DNA of 64,000 bases from Streptomyces niger (lineage in GTDB: Bacteria > Actinomycetota > Actinomycetes > Streptomycetales > Streptomycetaceae), in assembly GCF_000718305.1 (NCBI RefSeq), contig NZ_JOFQ01000001.1, forward strand, positions 620,001-684,000, read 5' to 3'. The notes under the pieces were generated by a model. The model made no database searches and was not told the DNA's origin. It saw only the letters and a list, made by a program, of their open reading frames with translations. Shown piece after piece: positions 51,947 through 60,511 of the stretch. Position numbers and translations under genes: made by a program. Numbering within the stretch: position 1 is the first letter of the stretch; the number at the start of each line of letters is the position of its first letter.

Positions 51947-53416
51947 ATGGCACACAGGCACCATCAGCATGCCCAAAAAAGATCGCCCGGGACACGGTGG
52001 AGGAGGGTGATGGCCGTCTCAGCCGCGCTCGTCATGGCCGCCGCCGGCTATGCCTACGCCGCCCCCGGGCACGGCCGGGCCGCCGCGACCGGCGCCCAGG
52101 TGTGGATCACCACGGCCGACGGCACGAAGAAGCTCAGCAGAGCCGCCGACGTGTCCTTCGACGGCAGCAGGCAACAGATAGACATCAGTGTGGACTCCCG
52201 GGTGAAGAGCCAGGAGTTCACCGGCGCGGGCGCGTCCTTCACCGAGGCGTCGGCGCACCTGATCGCCGGGCTGCCCCAAGGGCAGCGCACCACCCTGATG
52301 AACGATCTCTTCTCGCGGAACGGTACGGGCATCGGCCTGAACTACCTCCGCCAGCCCCTCGGCGGCACCGACTTCGTCGCCCGGCTGCCGTACTACACGT
52401 ACGAGGACACCAAGGGGTCCTTCTCGATCGACCGGGACACCGCGGAGATCCTGCCGCTGCTGAAGCAGGCCAAGGGCATCAACTCCGGCATCCGCGTGAT
52501 GGGTACACCGTGGTCGGCGCCCGCGTGGATGAAGGACAGCGGGAAGCTGGCGGGTGGCAAGCTCACCCGTGAGCACTACGGGGACTACGCCGACTACCTG
52601 GTCAAGGCCGTCAAGGCGTACGGCGCGGCCGGCGTGCCCGTCGACGACCTCACCGTCCAGAACGAGCCGCTGTTCCAGACGACGTACCCCTCGATGGGCA
52701 TGTCGGCCGAGGAGCAGGCGGACTTCCTCCGGGTCCTGGACGGCCGGCTGACCGCCGCAGGGCTGCCCACCCAGCTGTTCGCCTACGACCACAACTGGGA
52801 CCGGCCGGACTTCCCGCTCACCGTCCTGGACCGCACGAAGGACCTCGCCCGCGTCCAGGGCGCGGCCTTCCACTGCTACGGCGGCAATCCCGAGGCGCAG
52901 CAGCAGGTGCGGGACGCGGGCAAGCGGGTGTTCTTCACCGAGTGCTCCGGCACCGACAGCGACGACCCGTCGCGTACCTTCGCCGACTCCCTGAAGTGGC
53001 AGACGGAGAATTTGGTCATCCGCAGCATGCGCGCGGGAGCGGAGACCGTGGTGCTGTGGAACGTGGCGCTGGACAAGAACGGCGGGCCGCACTTCGGGAA
53101 CTGCGGCAGCCGCTGCAACGGCGTCGTGGAGGTGAACGGCTCCTCCGTGACCAGGAACGCCGAGTTCTACACCCTCGGCCACGTCGCCAAGTTCGTGGAC
53201 CGCGGCGCGCACCGCATCGCCTCCACCAGCCAGGGCTCCGGGGGCGTGCAGAACGTGACCTTCGAGAATCCGGACGGTTCGCGGGTCTCCGTCGTGCTCA
53301 ACGCCACCGGCTCGGCGCAGACCTTCTCCGTGACCGAGAGCGGCAGGTCGCTCCGGTACCAGCTGCCGGCGGGCGCCGTGGCCACGTTCAAGTGGCCCGG
53401 CGCCCCCACCGGCTGA
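51947..53416 (+). CDS. Secreted GH30 glycosidase (beta-1,6-glucanase/glucosylceramidase-like)
   Basis: 489 residues. A basic N-terminus (KRSPGTRWRR) and hydrophobic segment (22-38) form a signal peptide. The GH30 catalytic pair is Glu240 in VQNEPLF (acid/base) and Glu332 in FTECSG (nucleophile), with GTPWSAPAWMK and EFTGAGASFTEAS as family signatures. The C-terminal 80 residues form the GH30 side beta-domain. GH30 subfamily members attack beta-1,6-glucan or glucosylceramide. Placement after a beta-glucoside importer and GH1 enzyme favours fungal beta-1,6-glucan. A CGGAGGAG site precedes the ATG. Confidence 0.85.
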   Translation: MAHRHHQHAQKRSPGTRWRRVMAVSAALVMAAAGYAYAAPGHGRAAATGAQVWITTADGTKKLSRAADVSFDGSRQQIDISVDSRVKSQEFTGAGASFTEASAHLIAGLPQGQRTTLMNDLFSRNGTGIGLNYLRQPLGGTDFVARLPYYTYEDTKGSFSIDRDTAEILPLLKQAKGINSGIRVMGTPWSAPAWMKDSGKLAGGKLTREHYGDYADYLVKAVKAYGAAGVPVDDLTVQNEPLFQTTYPSMGMSAEEQADFLRVLDGRLTAAGLPTQLFAYDHNWDRPDFPLTVLDRTKDLARVQGAAFHCYGGNPEAQQQVRDAGKRVFFTECSGTDSDDPSRTFADSLKWQTENLVIRSMRAGAETVVLWNVALDKNGGPHFGNCGSRCNGVVEVNGSSVTRNAEFYTLGHVAKFVDRGAHRIASTSQGSGGVQNVTFENPDGSRVSVVLNATGSAQTFSVTESGRSLRYQLPAGAVATFKWPGAPTG

Positions 53417-53431
53417 GCGGCCCGGCCCCCC

Positions 53432-54763
53432 TCAGCCGGCCAGCAGGGCCGTGATGGCCTTGTCCAGGGCGCCACCGACGTCCTCGACGTGCAGGTGGCG
53501 CCCGTCCACCACGACCGGCTCGCCGCCGACGATCACATGGCTGACGTCGGCGGCGGTGCCGGCGAAGACGGCGTGGGCCAACGGATCACCGGCCCGCGCC
53601 CCGGCCGTACGGGGCGAGTCCAGCCGTACGGTGGCCAGGTCGGCGTGTCTGCCGGGAGCGATGCGGCCGGCGTCCCAGCCGAGCGCGGTCGCACCGGCGG
53701 AGGTCGCGGCGGTGAGCAGCTCGCCGGCGGTCCAGTGGCCGCGGCGACCGCTGATCAGCCGCTCGTCCAGCTCGATGGCGCGGGCCTCCTCCCACAGGTC
53801 GATCATCATGTGCGCGTCGGTGCCGAGGCTCAGCGGTGTGCCGGCCGCCGCCAGCCGCTCGGCGGGGCCGATGCCGTCGGCGAGGTCGCGTTCGGTGGTC
53901 GGGCAGAGGCAGACGCCGGTGCGGGACTCGCCGAGCAGCACGATGTCGGCGCCGTCCAGGTGCGTGGCGTGCACGGCCGTCGCGCCCTCGCCCAGTACGC
54001 CCTTCTCGTGCAGCAGGCGGGTGGGGGTGCGACCGTACCGCTGGCGGCAGGCGGCGTTCTCGGCGGGCTGCTCGGAGAGGTGGACGTGGAGCGGGACGGC
54101 GCGGCGGCGGGCGTCCTCGGCGACGAACGTCATCGCCTCGCGCGGCACGGCGCGCACGCTGTGCACGGCGGCGCCGATCCGCAGCCGTTCGCCGTCCCGC
54201 AGGGCGCGGGTGCGCAGGGCCCAGTCCTCGGCGCTGCCGTCGCTGAAGCGCCGCTGCACGCCCGCCAGCCGCCTGCCGTCGATATCGGCCATCAGGTAGC
54301 AGGTGTCCAGGAGGGTGAGCCGGATGCCGGCGTCGTCGGCGGCCCGGGCGAGCGCGCGGCCCATGGCGTTGGGGTCGTCGTAGGGGGTGCCGTCGGGGTT
54401 GTGGTGAACGTAGTGGAACTCGCCCACGGCGGTGATGCCGGAGAGCGCCATCTCCGCGTACGTGGCGCGGGCGAGGGTGTACATCCGGTCGGGGTCGAGG
54501 TGCTCGGCGGCGCCGTACATGACGTCGCGCCAGCGCCAGAAGTCGGTGACGCCGCTCTGGCCGCGGCCGCGGATGGCGCGGTGGAAGACGTGGGAGTGGG
54601 TGTTGGCCAGGCCCGGGACGGTGAGTCCGGGCAGTCGGACGGCACCGGGCGGTGCCGGGGTGTTGTCGGTGACGCGGGTGATCCGGCCGTCGGCCACTTC
54701 GATGAGGACCTGTTCGGCGACGCCGGTGCCGCCGAGCCAGGCGTACTCGCAATGAAACGTCAT
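53432..54763 (-). CDS. hutF: Formimidoylglutamate deiminase
   Basis: 443 residues of the amidohydrolase family. Zinc ligands are His56 and His58 in NTHSHVF, a later His in PLHVHLSEQP, and Asp in LGTDAHMMID. The E-Q-P and WEEARAIELDERL segments match HutF, which converts N-formimidoyl-L-glutamate to N-formylglutamate and ammonia in histidine breakdown. It is isolated: no hutU, hutI or hutH genes are nearby. It reads toward the GH30 gene, with 15 bases between their stops. Confidence 0.88.
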   Translation of the reverse strand: MTFHCEYAWLGGTGVAEQVLIEVADGRITRVTDNTPAPPGAVRLPGLTVPGLANTHSHVFHRAIRGRGQSGVTDFWRWRDVMYGAAEHLDPDRMYTLARATYAEMALSGITAVGEFHYVHHNPDGTPYDDPNAMGRALARAADDAGIRLTLLDTCYLMADIDGRRLAGVQRRFSDGSAEDWALRTRALRDGERLRIGAAVHSVRAVPREAMTFVAEDARRRAVPLHVHLSEQPAENAACRQRYGRTPTRLLHEKGVLGEGATAVHATHLDGADIVLLGESRTGVCLCPTTERDLADGIGPAERLAAAGTPLSLGTDAHMMIDLWEEARAIELDERLISGRRGHWTAGELLTAATSAGATALGWDAGRIAPGRHADLATVRLDSPRTAGARAGDPLAHAVFAGTAADVSHVIVGGEPVVVDGRHLHVEDVGGALDKAITALLAG

Positions 54764-54905
54764 CCGGCCTCCCTGATGACGGACCGCCGCGGCCGGTCAC
54801 GCACCGCGGCGACCACGGAGCTCTCCGTCAACGGTAGTTGACCTCCGAACGACTGGGAACGGCTTGTACGGACGTGGCCTCAAGAGGGCTGTGCCGACGG
54901 CGAGT

Positions 54906-55997
54906 TCAGGATGTCTGCCGTGGGCCGGAACGGCCTTCTTGCGGCGCGGTGGCCGGGGCCGTACCCGTGCTGCCGCGGGCCTCCAGCCGGGGCAGGGGTT
55001 CCTGGGTGTGGCCTGCGGGGGCGCCGTCCAGCAGGGCGGTGAGGGCCTGCGCCGCGTGCCGGCCGAAGGCGGCGGTGTCGCGCAGCGGGGCGGTCAGCGC
55101 CGGGTGCACGCTGCGGCACAGTACCGAGTCGTCCCAGGCGACCAGGGAGAGCTGGTCGGGGACGCGGATGCCGCGTTCGAGGGCGACGGCGAGCCCGGCG
55201 ACGGCCAGCACGTCGTTGTCGTAGATCAGGGCGGTGGGCGGCTGCGGCTGGTCCAGCACCCGGCGGGTGGCCGCGGCGCCCTCGCTGTCGGAGTAGTCGG
55301 TGGTCACCGAGGTGGCCTCGGTGAGGCCGAGCCGGGCGGCCTCGGCGCGCAGGGAGGCGATCCGGCGCTGGGTGTGGGCGAATTCGGGCAGTCCGGCGAT
55401 GTGCGTGATACGGCGGTGGCCGAGCGCGTGGAGATGGCTGACGATCGCCGCCATGATGCCGGCGTCGTCGGCGCCGAGCGTGGAGACCGCCGGCGACTCG
55501 TCGTCCGCCGTGGCCCGGTCCGCGTCGCCGATCATCACGGCGGGCAGGCCCAGCCCGCCGAGCAGGTCGGGGCGCGGGTCGTCCTGACGCGGGTCGACGA
55601 CGAGGACGCCGTCCACGCGGTGCTCGGCCCACCAGCGGCGGTAGGTCGCGCACTCCGCGTCCAGCCCCTCGACCACCTGGAAGAGCAGCCCCAGCCCGCG
55701 CTCGGACAGCTCCTCCTGGATGCCGGAGACCAGTTGGAGGAAGAAGGACTCGACGCCCAGGGTGCGGGCGGGCCGGGCCAGGACGAGCCCGACGGTGGCG
55801 GAGCCCTCGCCGGACAGCGCGCGGGCGGCGGCGCGGGGCTGCCAGCCGAGCTGTTCGGCGACCCGGCGGATGCGCTCCCGGGTCACGGGCGAGACGCCGG
55901 GGCGGCCGTTGAGCGCGAAGGAGACCGCGCTCTCGGACACCCCGGCACGCAGGGCGATGTCCTTCATGGTCGGCCGCCGGGCCGGCGTACGGCGCAT
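54906..55997 (-). CDS. LacI-family repressor of the mannosidase cluster
   Basis: 363 residues. The helix-turn-helix is TMKDIALRAGVSESAVSFAL with hinge RAAARALSGEGSATVG, followed by a sugar-binding effector domain (GIQEELSERGLGLLFQV, PPTALIYDNDVLAVAG, WDDSVLCRSVHP). It is divergent from the ABC/GH5/GH38 operon, and two operator copies lie in the gap. The same operator precedes the GH18 gene at 10.2 kb, so it should act there in trans. GAAGAGGG precedes the ATG. Confidence 0.92.
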   Translation of the reverse strand: MRRTPARRPTMKDIALRAGVSESAVSFALNGRPGVSPVTRERIRRVAEQLGWQPRAAARALSGEGSATVGLVLARPARTLGVESFFLQLVSGIQEELSERGLGLLFQVVEGLDAECATYRRWWAEHRVDGVLVVDPRQDDPRPDLLGGLGLPAVMIGDADRATADDESPAVSTLGADDAGIMAAIVSHLHALGHRRITHIAGLPEFAHTQRRIASLRAEAARLGLTEATSVTTDYSDSEGAAATRRVLDQPQPPTALIYDNDVLAVAGLAVALERGIRVPDQLSLVAWDDSVLCRSVHPALTAPLRDTAAFGRHAAQALTALLDGAPAGHTQEPLPRLEARGSTGTAPATAPQEGRSGPRQTS

Positions 55998-56017
55998 GTT
56001 CCCTCTTCCGCTGCACC

Positions 56018-56059
56018 TACTAATGCGCTTGAGTGCGCAAAGACTAAAGCGCATTAGCT
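56018..56059. promoter_or_regulatory. Pair of LacI operators before the mannosidase operon
   Basis: TACTAATGCGCTTGAGTG (56018-56035) and GACTAAAGCGCATTAGCT (56042-56059). Their centres are 24 bases apart, about two helical turns, which suits cooperative binding. They match the dyad at 10134-10151. Confidence 0.8.
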
Positions 56060-56207
56060 CTTCGCGCAACGGTTCCGAACTCACGCTTCTGGCCTGGCCT
56101 TTCGGGGTGAGGAAAAGAAATACCCGCGAAAAGTGTTGACGCAACTCGGCGGCTGCGGGCACCTTTTGGTGCGCCCACCCAGGACCGACCGAAGGAGCCC
56201 TGCGGCC

Positions 56208-57521
56208 ATGCGCACTTTCCGGGGGACACCTGTGCCCAGACCCGCCCGTACCGCCGTACCGCTGCTGGCGGGTGCGCTGCTCCTCGGCGCCTGCGGCAGT
56301 GGCGGTGCCGAGGGCGCCGGCAGCGCCGCCGACGGCAAGGTCAGCGGCCACATCACCTTCCAGACCTGGAACCTGCGGGCGCAGTACAAGGACTACTTCA
56401 ACGGCCTCATCGACGAGTTCGAGAAGGCGCACCCCGGCACGAAGGTGAAGTGGATCGACCAGCCGGCGGAGAACTACCCGGAGAAGCTCAGCGCGGACGC
56501 CGGCGGCGGCACCCTGCCCGACGTCGTGAACGTCTCCCCCGACCTGTCCTACCCGCTGGCCAAGGCCGGGCTGCTGATGAACCTCGACAAGGAGCCGGTC
56601 ACCGCACAGGCCAAACGGGATTACACGCCGGAGGCCTGGCAGGGCAACGAGCTGCCGGGGCTGGACGGCGCGTACGCATTCCCCTGGTACCTCAACACCG
56701 GCCCGCTCTTCTACAACAAGGCGCTGTTCAAGAAGGCCGGGCTGGACCCGGCGAAGCCGCCGAAGACGTACGACGAGCTCTTCGCGGACGCCGCGAAGAT
56801 GGCGAAGTCCTCCGGCGGGAAGGTCGCCACGCTGGCCGGGGTGCCCGCGATCGAGGACTTCGGGCGGTACGGCGTGCAGCTGATGAACGCCGACGCGACG
56901 AAGTTCACGTACAACGGGCCGCGCGGTGTGGAGCTGCTGACCGAGTACAAGAAGCTGTTCGAGAGCGGCGGGCTGGACTCGCAGGCGCTGAGCGCCACTC
57001 CGGAGAGCGCGGGCCGCAAGTTCCTCCAGCAGCGGGTGGCCATGAATCCGGGCAGCGCGCACGATTTGGCCAACTTCAAGGAGAACGCACCGGACCTCTA
57101 CAAGAACCTCGGCATCACCGACGCGCCCGCCGACACCGGCAAGCCCAACATGTATGTGATGGGTCTGGGCATCAACGACCGCAGCGAGCACAAGGCCGCG
57201 GCCATCGCCTTCGCGCGGTTTGTCACCAACCAGCGCAACCAGGAGTCCTTCGCGCACCAGGTCGCCGTCTTCCCCAGCACCAAGGGCTCGCTGGACAAGC
57301 CGTACTGGACGAAGGACGACGGCACCGACGAGGGCCGGGTGCGGGTGGCCTCGGCGAAGATGCTGGACGGCGCGGTCAACTACACGCCCGTGGTGATGAC
57401 CGACGAGATGAAGACCGTCCTGCAGAACGAGGTCGCCAAGGCGCTGCAGGGTGACAAGTCGCCGAAACAGGCACTGGACGACGCGGTCGCACAGAGCAAC
57501 CGGCTGCTCCAGCAGGGCTGA
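56208..57521 (+). CDS. Oligosaccharide ABC transporter substrate-binding lipoprotein
   Basis: 437 residues. The lipobox is LLLGAC (Cys29), followed by a Gly/Ala linker. The type-B binding protein fold shows ITFQTWNLRAQYKDYFNGLI, LPDVVNVSPDLSYPLAKAG and GAYAFPWYLNTGPLFYNK. It feeds the two permeases that follow. GAAGGAG lies about 10 bases before the ATG. Linked GH5 and GH38 enzymes point to a mannose-containing oligosaccharide, plausibly an N-glycan, as ligand. Confidence 0.9.
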   Translation: MRTFRGTPVPRPARTAVPLLAGALLLGACGSGGAEGAGSAADGKVSGHITFQTWNLRAQYKDYFNGLIDEFEKAHPGTKVKWIDQPAENYPEKLSADAGGGTLPDVVNVSPDLSYPLAKAGLLMNLDKEPVTAQAKRDYTPEAWQGNELPGLDGAYAFPWYLNTGPLFYNKALFKKAGLDPAKPPKTYDELFADAAKMAKSSGGKVATLAGVPAIEDFGRYGVQLMNADATKFTYNGPRGVELLTEYKKLFESGGLDSQALSATPESAGRKFLQQRVAMNPGSAHDLANFKENAPDLYKNLGITDAPADTGKPNMYVMGLGINDRSEHKAAAIAFARFVTNQRNQESFAHQVAVFPSTKGSLDKPYWTKDDGTDEGRVRVASAKMLDGAVNYTPVVMTDEMKTVLQNEVAKALQGDKSPKQALDDAVAQSNRLLQQG

Positions 57522-57524
57522 GGC

Positions 57525-58418
57525 ATGAGCGTACGGACCCAAGGCGTACGGACTCATCGCGCGGCCAGCCCCTGGCTGTTCCTGCTGCCGGGGCTGGCGG
57601 TGGTCGCGGTCTTCGTCCTGTACCCGTTCCTCAGTACGGTGCAGCACGCCTTCACCGACGCCCGCACGCTCACCCCCGGTGTGTGGGTGGGGCTGCGCAA
57701 CTTCGAGGAGATGCTGCACGACCCGCAGTTCTGGACCGCGCTGCGCAACAGTTCGCTGTACGCGGTGGTCGTCGTGCCCTCCACGGTGCTGCTGCCGCTG
57801 CTGATCGCCCTCCTGGTGGAGAAGCCGCTGAAGGGCGTGGTCTTCTTCCGGGCCGCGTTCTACACCCCGGTGGTCGCCTCCGTGGTCGTGGTGGCGCTGA
57901 TCTGGGTGTGGATGCTGGACGACCGCGGGCTGCTGAACAGCATGCTGGAGACGGTCGGCGCGGGCCCGGTGTCCTTCCTCGGGGACGCCTGGCTGGTGCT
58001 GCTGTGCGCGATGGCCCTGACGGTGTGGAAGGGCCTCGGCTACTACATGATCATTTATCTGGCGGCGCTGGCCCAGGTGCCGAAGGAGCTGCACGAGGCC
58101 GCGGCCGTGGACGGCGCGGGACCCTTCCGCCGCTTCACCACCGTCACCGTGCCCGCCGTGCGCTCCACGATGGTGCTGGTCGGCGCGCTTTCGTCGGTCG
58201 CCGCCTTCAAGGTGTTCTCCGAGGTGTACCTGCTGGCCGGGCCGACCGGCGGCCCGGCCGGCGAGGACAGCACGCTGGTGATGCTCGTCCAGCGCTCCGG
58301 CACGGGACTGTCGGGCCGGGTCGGCTACGCCTCCGCGCTCTCCCTCGTCATCTTCTGCATCGCCCTGCTGCTGATGCTGCTGGTGCTCCGCGCCGACCGT
58401 AAGGAGAAGACCGCGTGA
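57525..58418 (+). CDS. Oligosaccharide ABC transporter permease (MalF-type)
   Basis: 297 residues, six helices, EAA loop ELHEAAAVDGAGPFRRFTTV. It starts 3 bases after the binding-protein stop and overlaps the next permease by 4 bases, so all three are translated together. No ATPase follows; a shared MsiK-type ATPase is expected. Confidence 0.92.
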   Translation: MSVRTQGVRTHRAASPWLFLLPGLAVVAVFVLYPFLSTVQHAFTDARTLTPGVWVGLRNFEEMLHDPQFWTALRNSSLYAVVVVPSTVLLPLLIALLVEKPLKGVVFFRAAFYTPVVASVVVVALIWVWMLDDRGLLNSMLETVGAGPVSFLGDAWLVLLCAMALTVWKGLGYYMIIYLAALAQVPKELHEAAAVDGAGPFRRFTTVTVPAVRSTMVLVGALSSVAAFKVFSEVYLLAGPTGGPAGEDSTLVMLVQRSGTGLSGRVGYASALSLVIFCIALLLMLLVLRADRKEKTA

Positions 58419-59245
58419 CCCGCGTCGGCCGCACGGAGCGGATCGTGCGCTACGTGCTGATGCTCGCCGTGCTGGCGATCTCCGTCGGCCCCTTCCTGTG
58501 GCAGCTGTCCACCTCGCTCAAGGGTCCGGCCGAGAACATCTACCCCTCGCCGCCCTCCTTCGTCCCGCACGACCCGACCCTCGCCAACTACGCCGAGGTG
58601 GCCCGCATCATTCCGGTGTGGGACTACGCGCTGAACTCGCTGAAGGTGGCCGCCGCCAACGTCCTCACCAACTGCGTCGGCGCCTCGCTCGCCGGCTACG
58701 CGCTGGCCAGGCTGCGCTTCCGCGGCCGTACCGCGGCCGGCCTGGTCTTCGTCGCCGCGCTGCTCGTCCCACTGGAGTCGATCATCATCGCGCAGTTCAC
58801 CACCATGCGTGACCTGGGCCTGAACAACACCCTGGTGGCCGTCGTCCTGCCGGGCAGCGTCGGCGCGCTCAACGTGCTGCTGATGCGCAACGCGTTCCGC
58901 GCGCTGCCGTACGAGGTCGAGGAGGCGGCCGTCGTGGACGGCGCCAACGTCTGGCAGCGCTTCCTGCGCATCGCACTGCCGTCGGTGAAAGGCACCCTCG
59001 CGGTCGTCGCGATCTTCGCGTTCATGGGTGCCTGGGACGACTTCCTCTGGCCGCTCATCGTCCTCTCCGACCCGGACCACTTCACCCTCACCGTCGGCCT
59101 GAACTTCCTGCACGGCACCTTCGCCGACAAGCCCCGCGTGGTCGCGGCCGGCACGGTCATCGCGGTCGCGCCGCTCATCGTGATGTTCGCCTGCCTCCAG
59201 CGGTACTTCTTCCGCGGCGTCGGCGAGGGCGCGGTCAAGGGCTGA
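58415..59245 (+). CDS. Oligosaccharide ABC transporter permease (MalG-type)
   Basis: 276 residues, six helices, EAA loop EVEEAAVVDGANVWQRFLRI. The GTG start overlaps the preceding TGA (GTGA). It completes the membrane channel and is followed after 30 bases by the GH5 gene. Confidence 0.92.
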   Translation: MTRVGRTERIVRYVLMLAVLAISVGPFLWQLSTSLKGPAENIYPSPPSFVPHDPTLANYAEVARIIPVWDYALNSLKVAAANVLTNCVGASLAGYALARLRFRGRTAAGLVFVAALLVPLESIIIAQFTTMRDLGLNNTLVAVVLPGSVGALNVLLMRNAFRALPYEVEEAAVVDGANVWQRFLRIALPSVKGTLAVVAIFAFMGAWDDFLWPLIVLSDPDHFTLTVGLNFLHGTFADKPRVVAAGTVIAVAPLIVMFACLQRYFFRGVGEGAVKG

Positions 59246-59275
59246 CCCACCACCGAAGGAACAGGACCCCTGCCT

Positions 59276-60496
59276 ATGCCCCCCTTGCGCTTCGGCGTGA
59301 ACTACACGCCGACCCGCGGCTGGTTCCACCACTGGCTCGACTTCGACCTGGACGAGGTGCGGAGCGATCTGGACTCCATCGCCGCGCTCGGCCTGGACCA
59401 CATCCGCGTCTTCCCGTTGTGGCCGCTCTTCCAGCCCAACCGCACCCTGATCCGCCCGCGCGCGGTGGACCAGCTGGTCGCCCTCGCCGACGCGGCCGCC
59501 GAGCGCGGCCTGGACGTCGCCGTCGACGGCCTCCAGGGCCACCTGTCCAGCTTCGACTTCGTGCCCGCCTGGACCACCACCTGGCACCGCCGGAACCTCT
59601 TCACCGACCCGGACGTGCTGGACGGGCAGGCCGCGTACCTGCAGACACTCGCCGCCGCCCTCGCCGACCGGCCCAACTTCCTCGGCATGACGCTCGGCAA
59701 CGAGACCAACCAGTTCTCCGGCGACCCGCACCCCGACCCCGACCGCATCACCCCCGCGCAGGCCACCGCCTGGCTGGAACGGATGCTCGCCGCCTGCGAA
59801 CGCGGCGCACCGGGCCGACTGCATCTGCACGCCTCCTACGACGCGGCCTGGTACCTCGACGACCACCCGTTCACCCCGGCCCACTCCGCCACGCTCGGCG
59901 CGCTGACCGCCGTGCACGCGTGGGTGTTCAACGGCACGGCGCAACGCTACGGCCGGGAGTCCACCGCCACCGCGCAGCACGCCGCGTACCTCGTCGAGCT
60001 GTCCAAGGCCTGGGCGGAGGACCCGGCCCGGCCGGTGTGGCTCCAGGAGGTCGGCGCGCCCGCGCCGCACATCCCCGCCGAGCACGCCCCCGCGTTCGTG
60101 CGCGAGACCGTGCGGGCCGCGCTGGACTGCCCGGACCTGTGGGGCATCACGTGGTGGTGCTCGCACGACGTGGACCGGGCGCTGGCCGACTTCCCCGAGC
60201 TGGAGTACAGCCTCGGGCTGCTGACGAACGACCGGCGGGTCAAGCCGGTCGGCGAGGCGTTCGCCGAGGCCGTCCGCGCATTCCGGGCGGAGCCGCGTAC
60301 CGCCGCGCCGCGCACCCTCGCGCTGGCCGTCGAGAGCGGCACCCCGTGCGCCCCCGGCGGCCCGGTCTTCGAGGCGTGGATGCGGCTCGCGGAGCGCGGC
60401 CTGCGACCGGCCTGCGTTCGGCGCGAACGGGCTGCGGACAGCGCGTACTTGAAGGACCGCGGCATCGCGGAAGTGATCCAGCCCCACGAGGCGTGA
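59276..60496 (+). CDS. GH5-type beta-mannosidase (GH5_18-like)
   Basis: 406 residues, no signal peptide, so intracellular. FGVNYTPTRGWFHHWLDFDL opens a TIM barrel; acid/base Glu143 lies in LGNETNQF and nucleophile Glu258 in WLQEVGAP, both GH5-type. The layout recalls GH5_18 enzymes, one of which, in Bifidobacterium N-glycan loci, cleaves Man-beta-1,4-GlcNAc after endoglycosidase release. Its place between the importer and a GH38 alpha-mannosidase supports this. The subfamily call is from memory of features rather than alignment. GAAGGA precedes the ATG; the last 50 residues are a divergent tail. Confidence 0.7.
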   Translation: MPPLRFGVNYTPTRGWFHHWLDFDLDEVRSDLDSIAALGLDHIRVFPLWPLFQPNRTLIRPRAVDQLVALADAAAERGLDVAVDGLQGHLSSFDFVPAWTTTWHRRNLFTDPDVLDGQAAYLQTLAAALADRPNFLGMTLGNETNQFSGDPHPDPDRITPAQATAWLERMLAACERGAPGRLHLHASYDAAWYLDDHPFTPAHSATLGALTAVHAWVFNGTAQRYGRESTATAQHAAYLVELSKAWAEDPARPVWLQEVGAPAPHIPAEHAPAFVRETVRAALDCPDLWGITWWCSHDVDRALADFPELEYSLGLLTNDRRVKPVGEAFAEAVRAFRAEPRTAAPRTLALAVESGTPCAPGGPVFEAWMRLAERGLRPACVRRERAADSAYLKDRGIAEVIQPHEA

Positions 60497-60511
60497 AGGA
60501 GCCGTACCGCC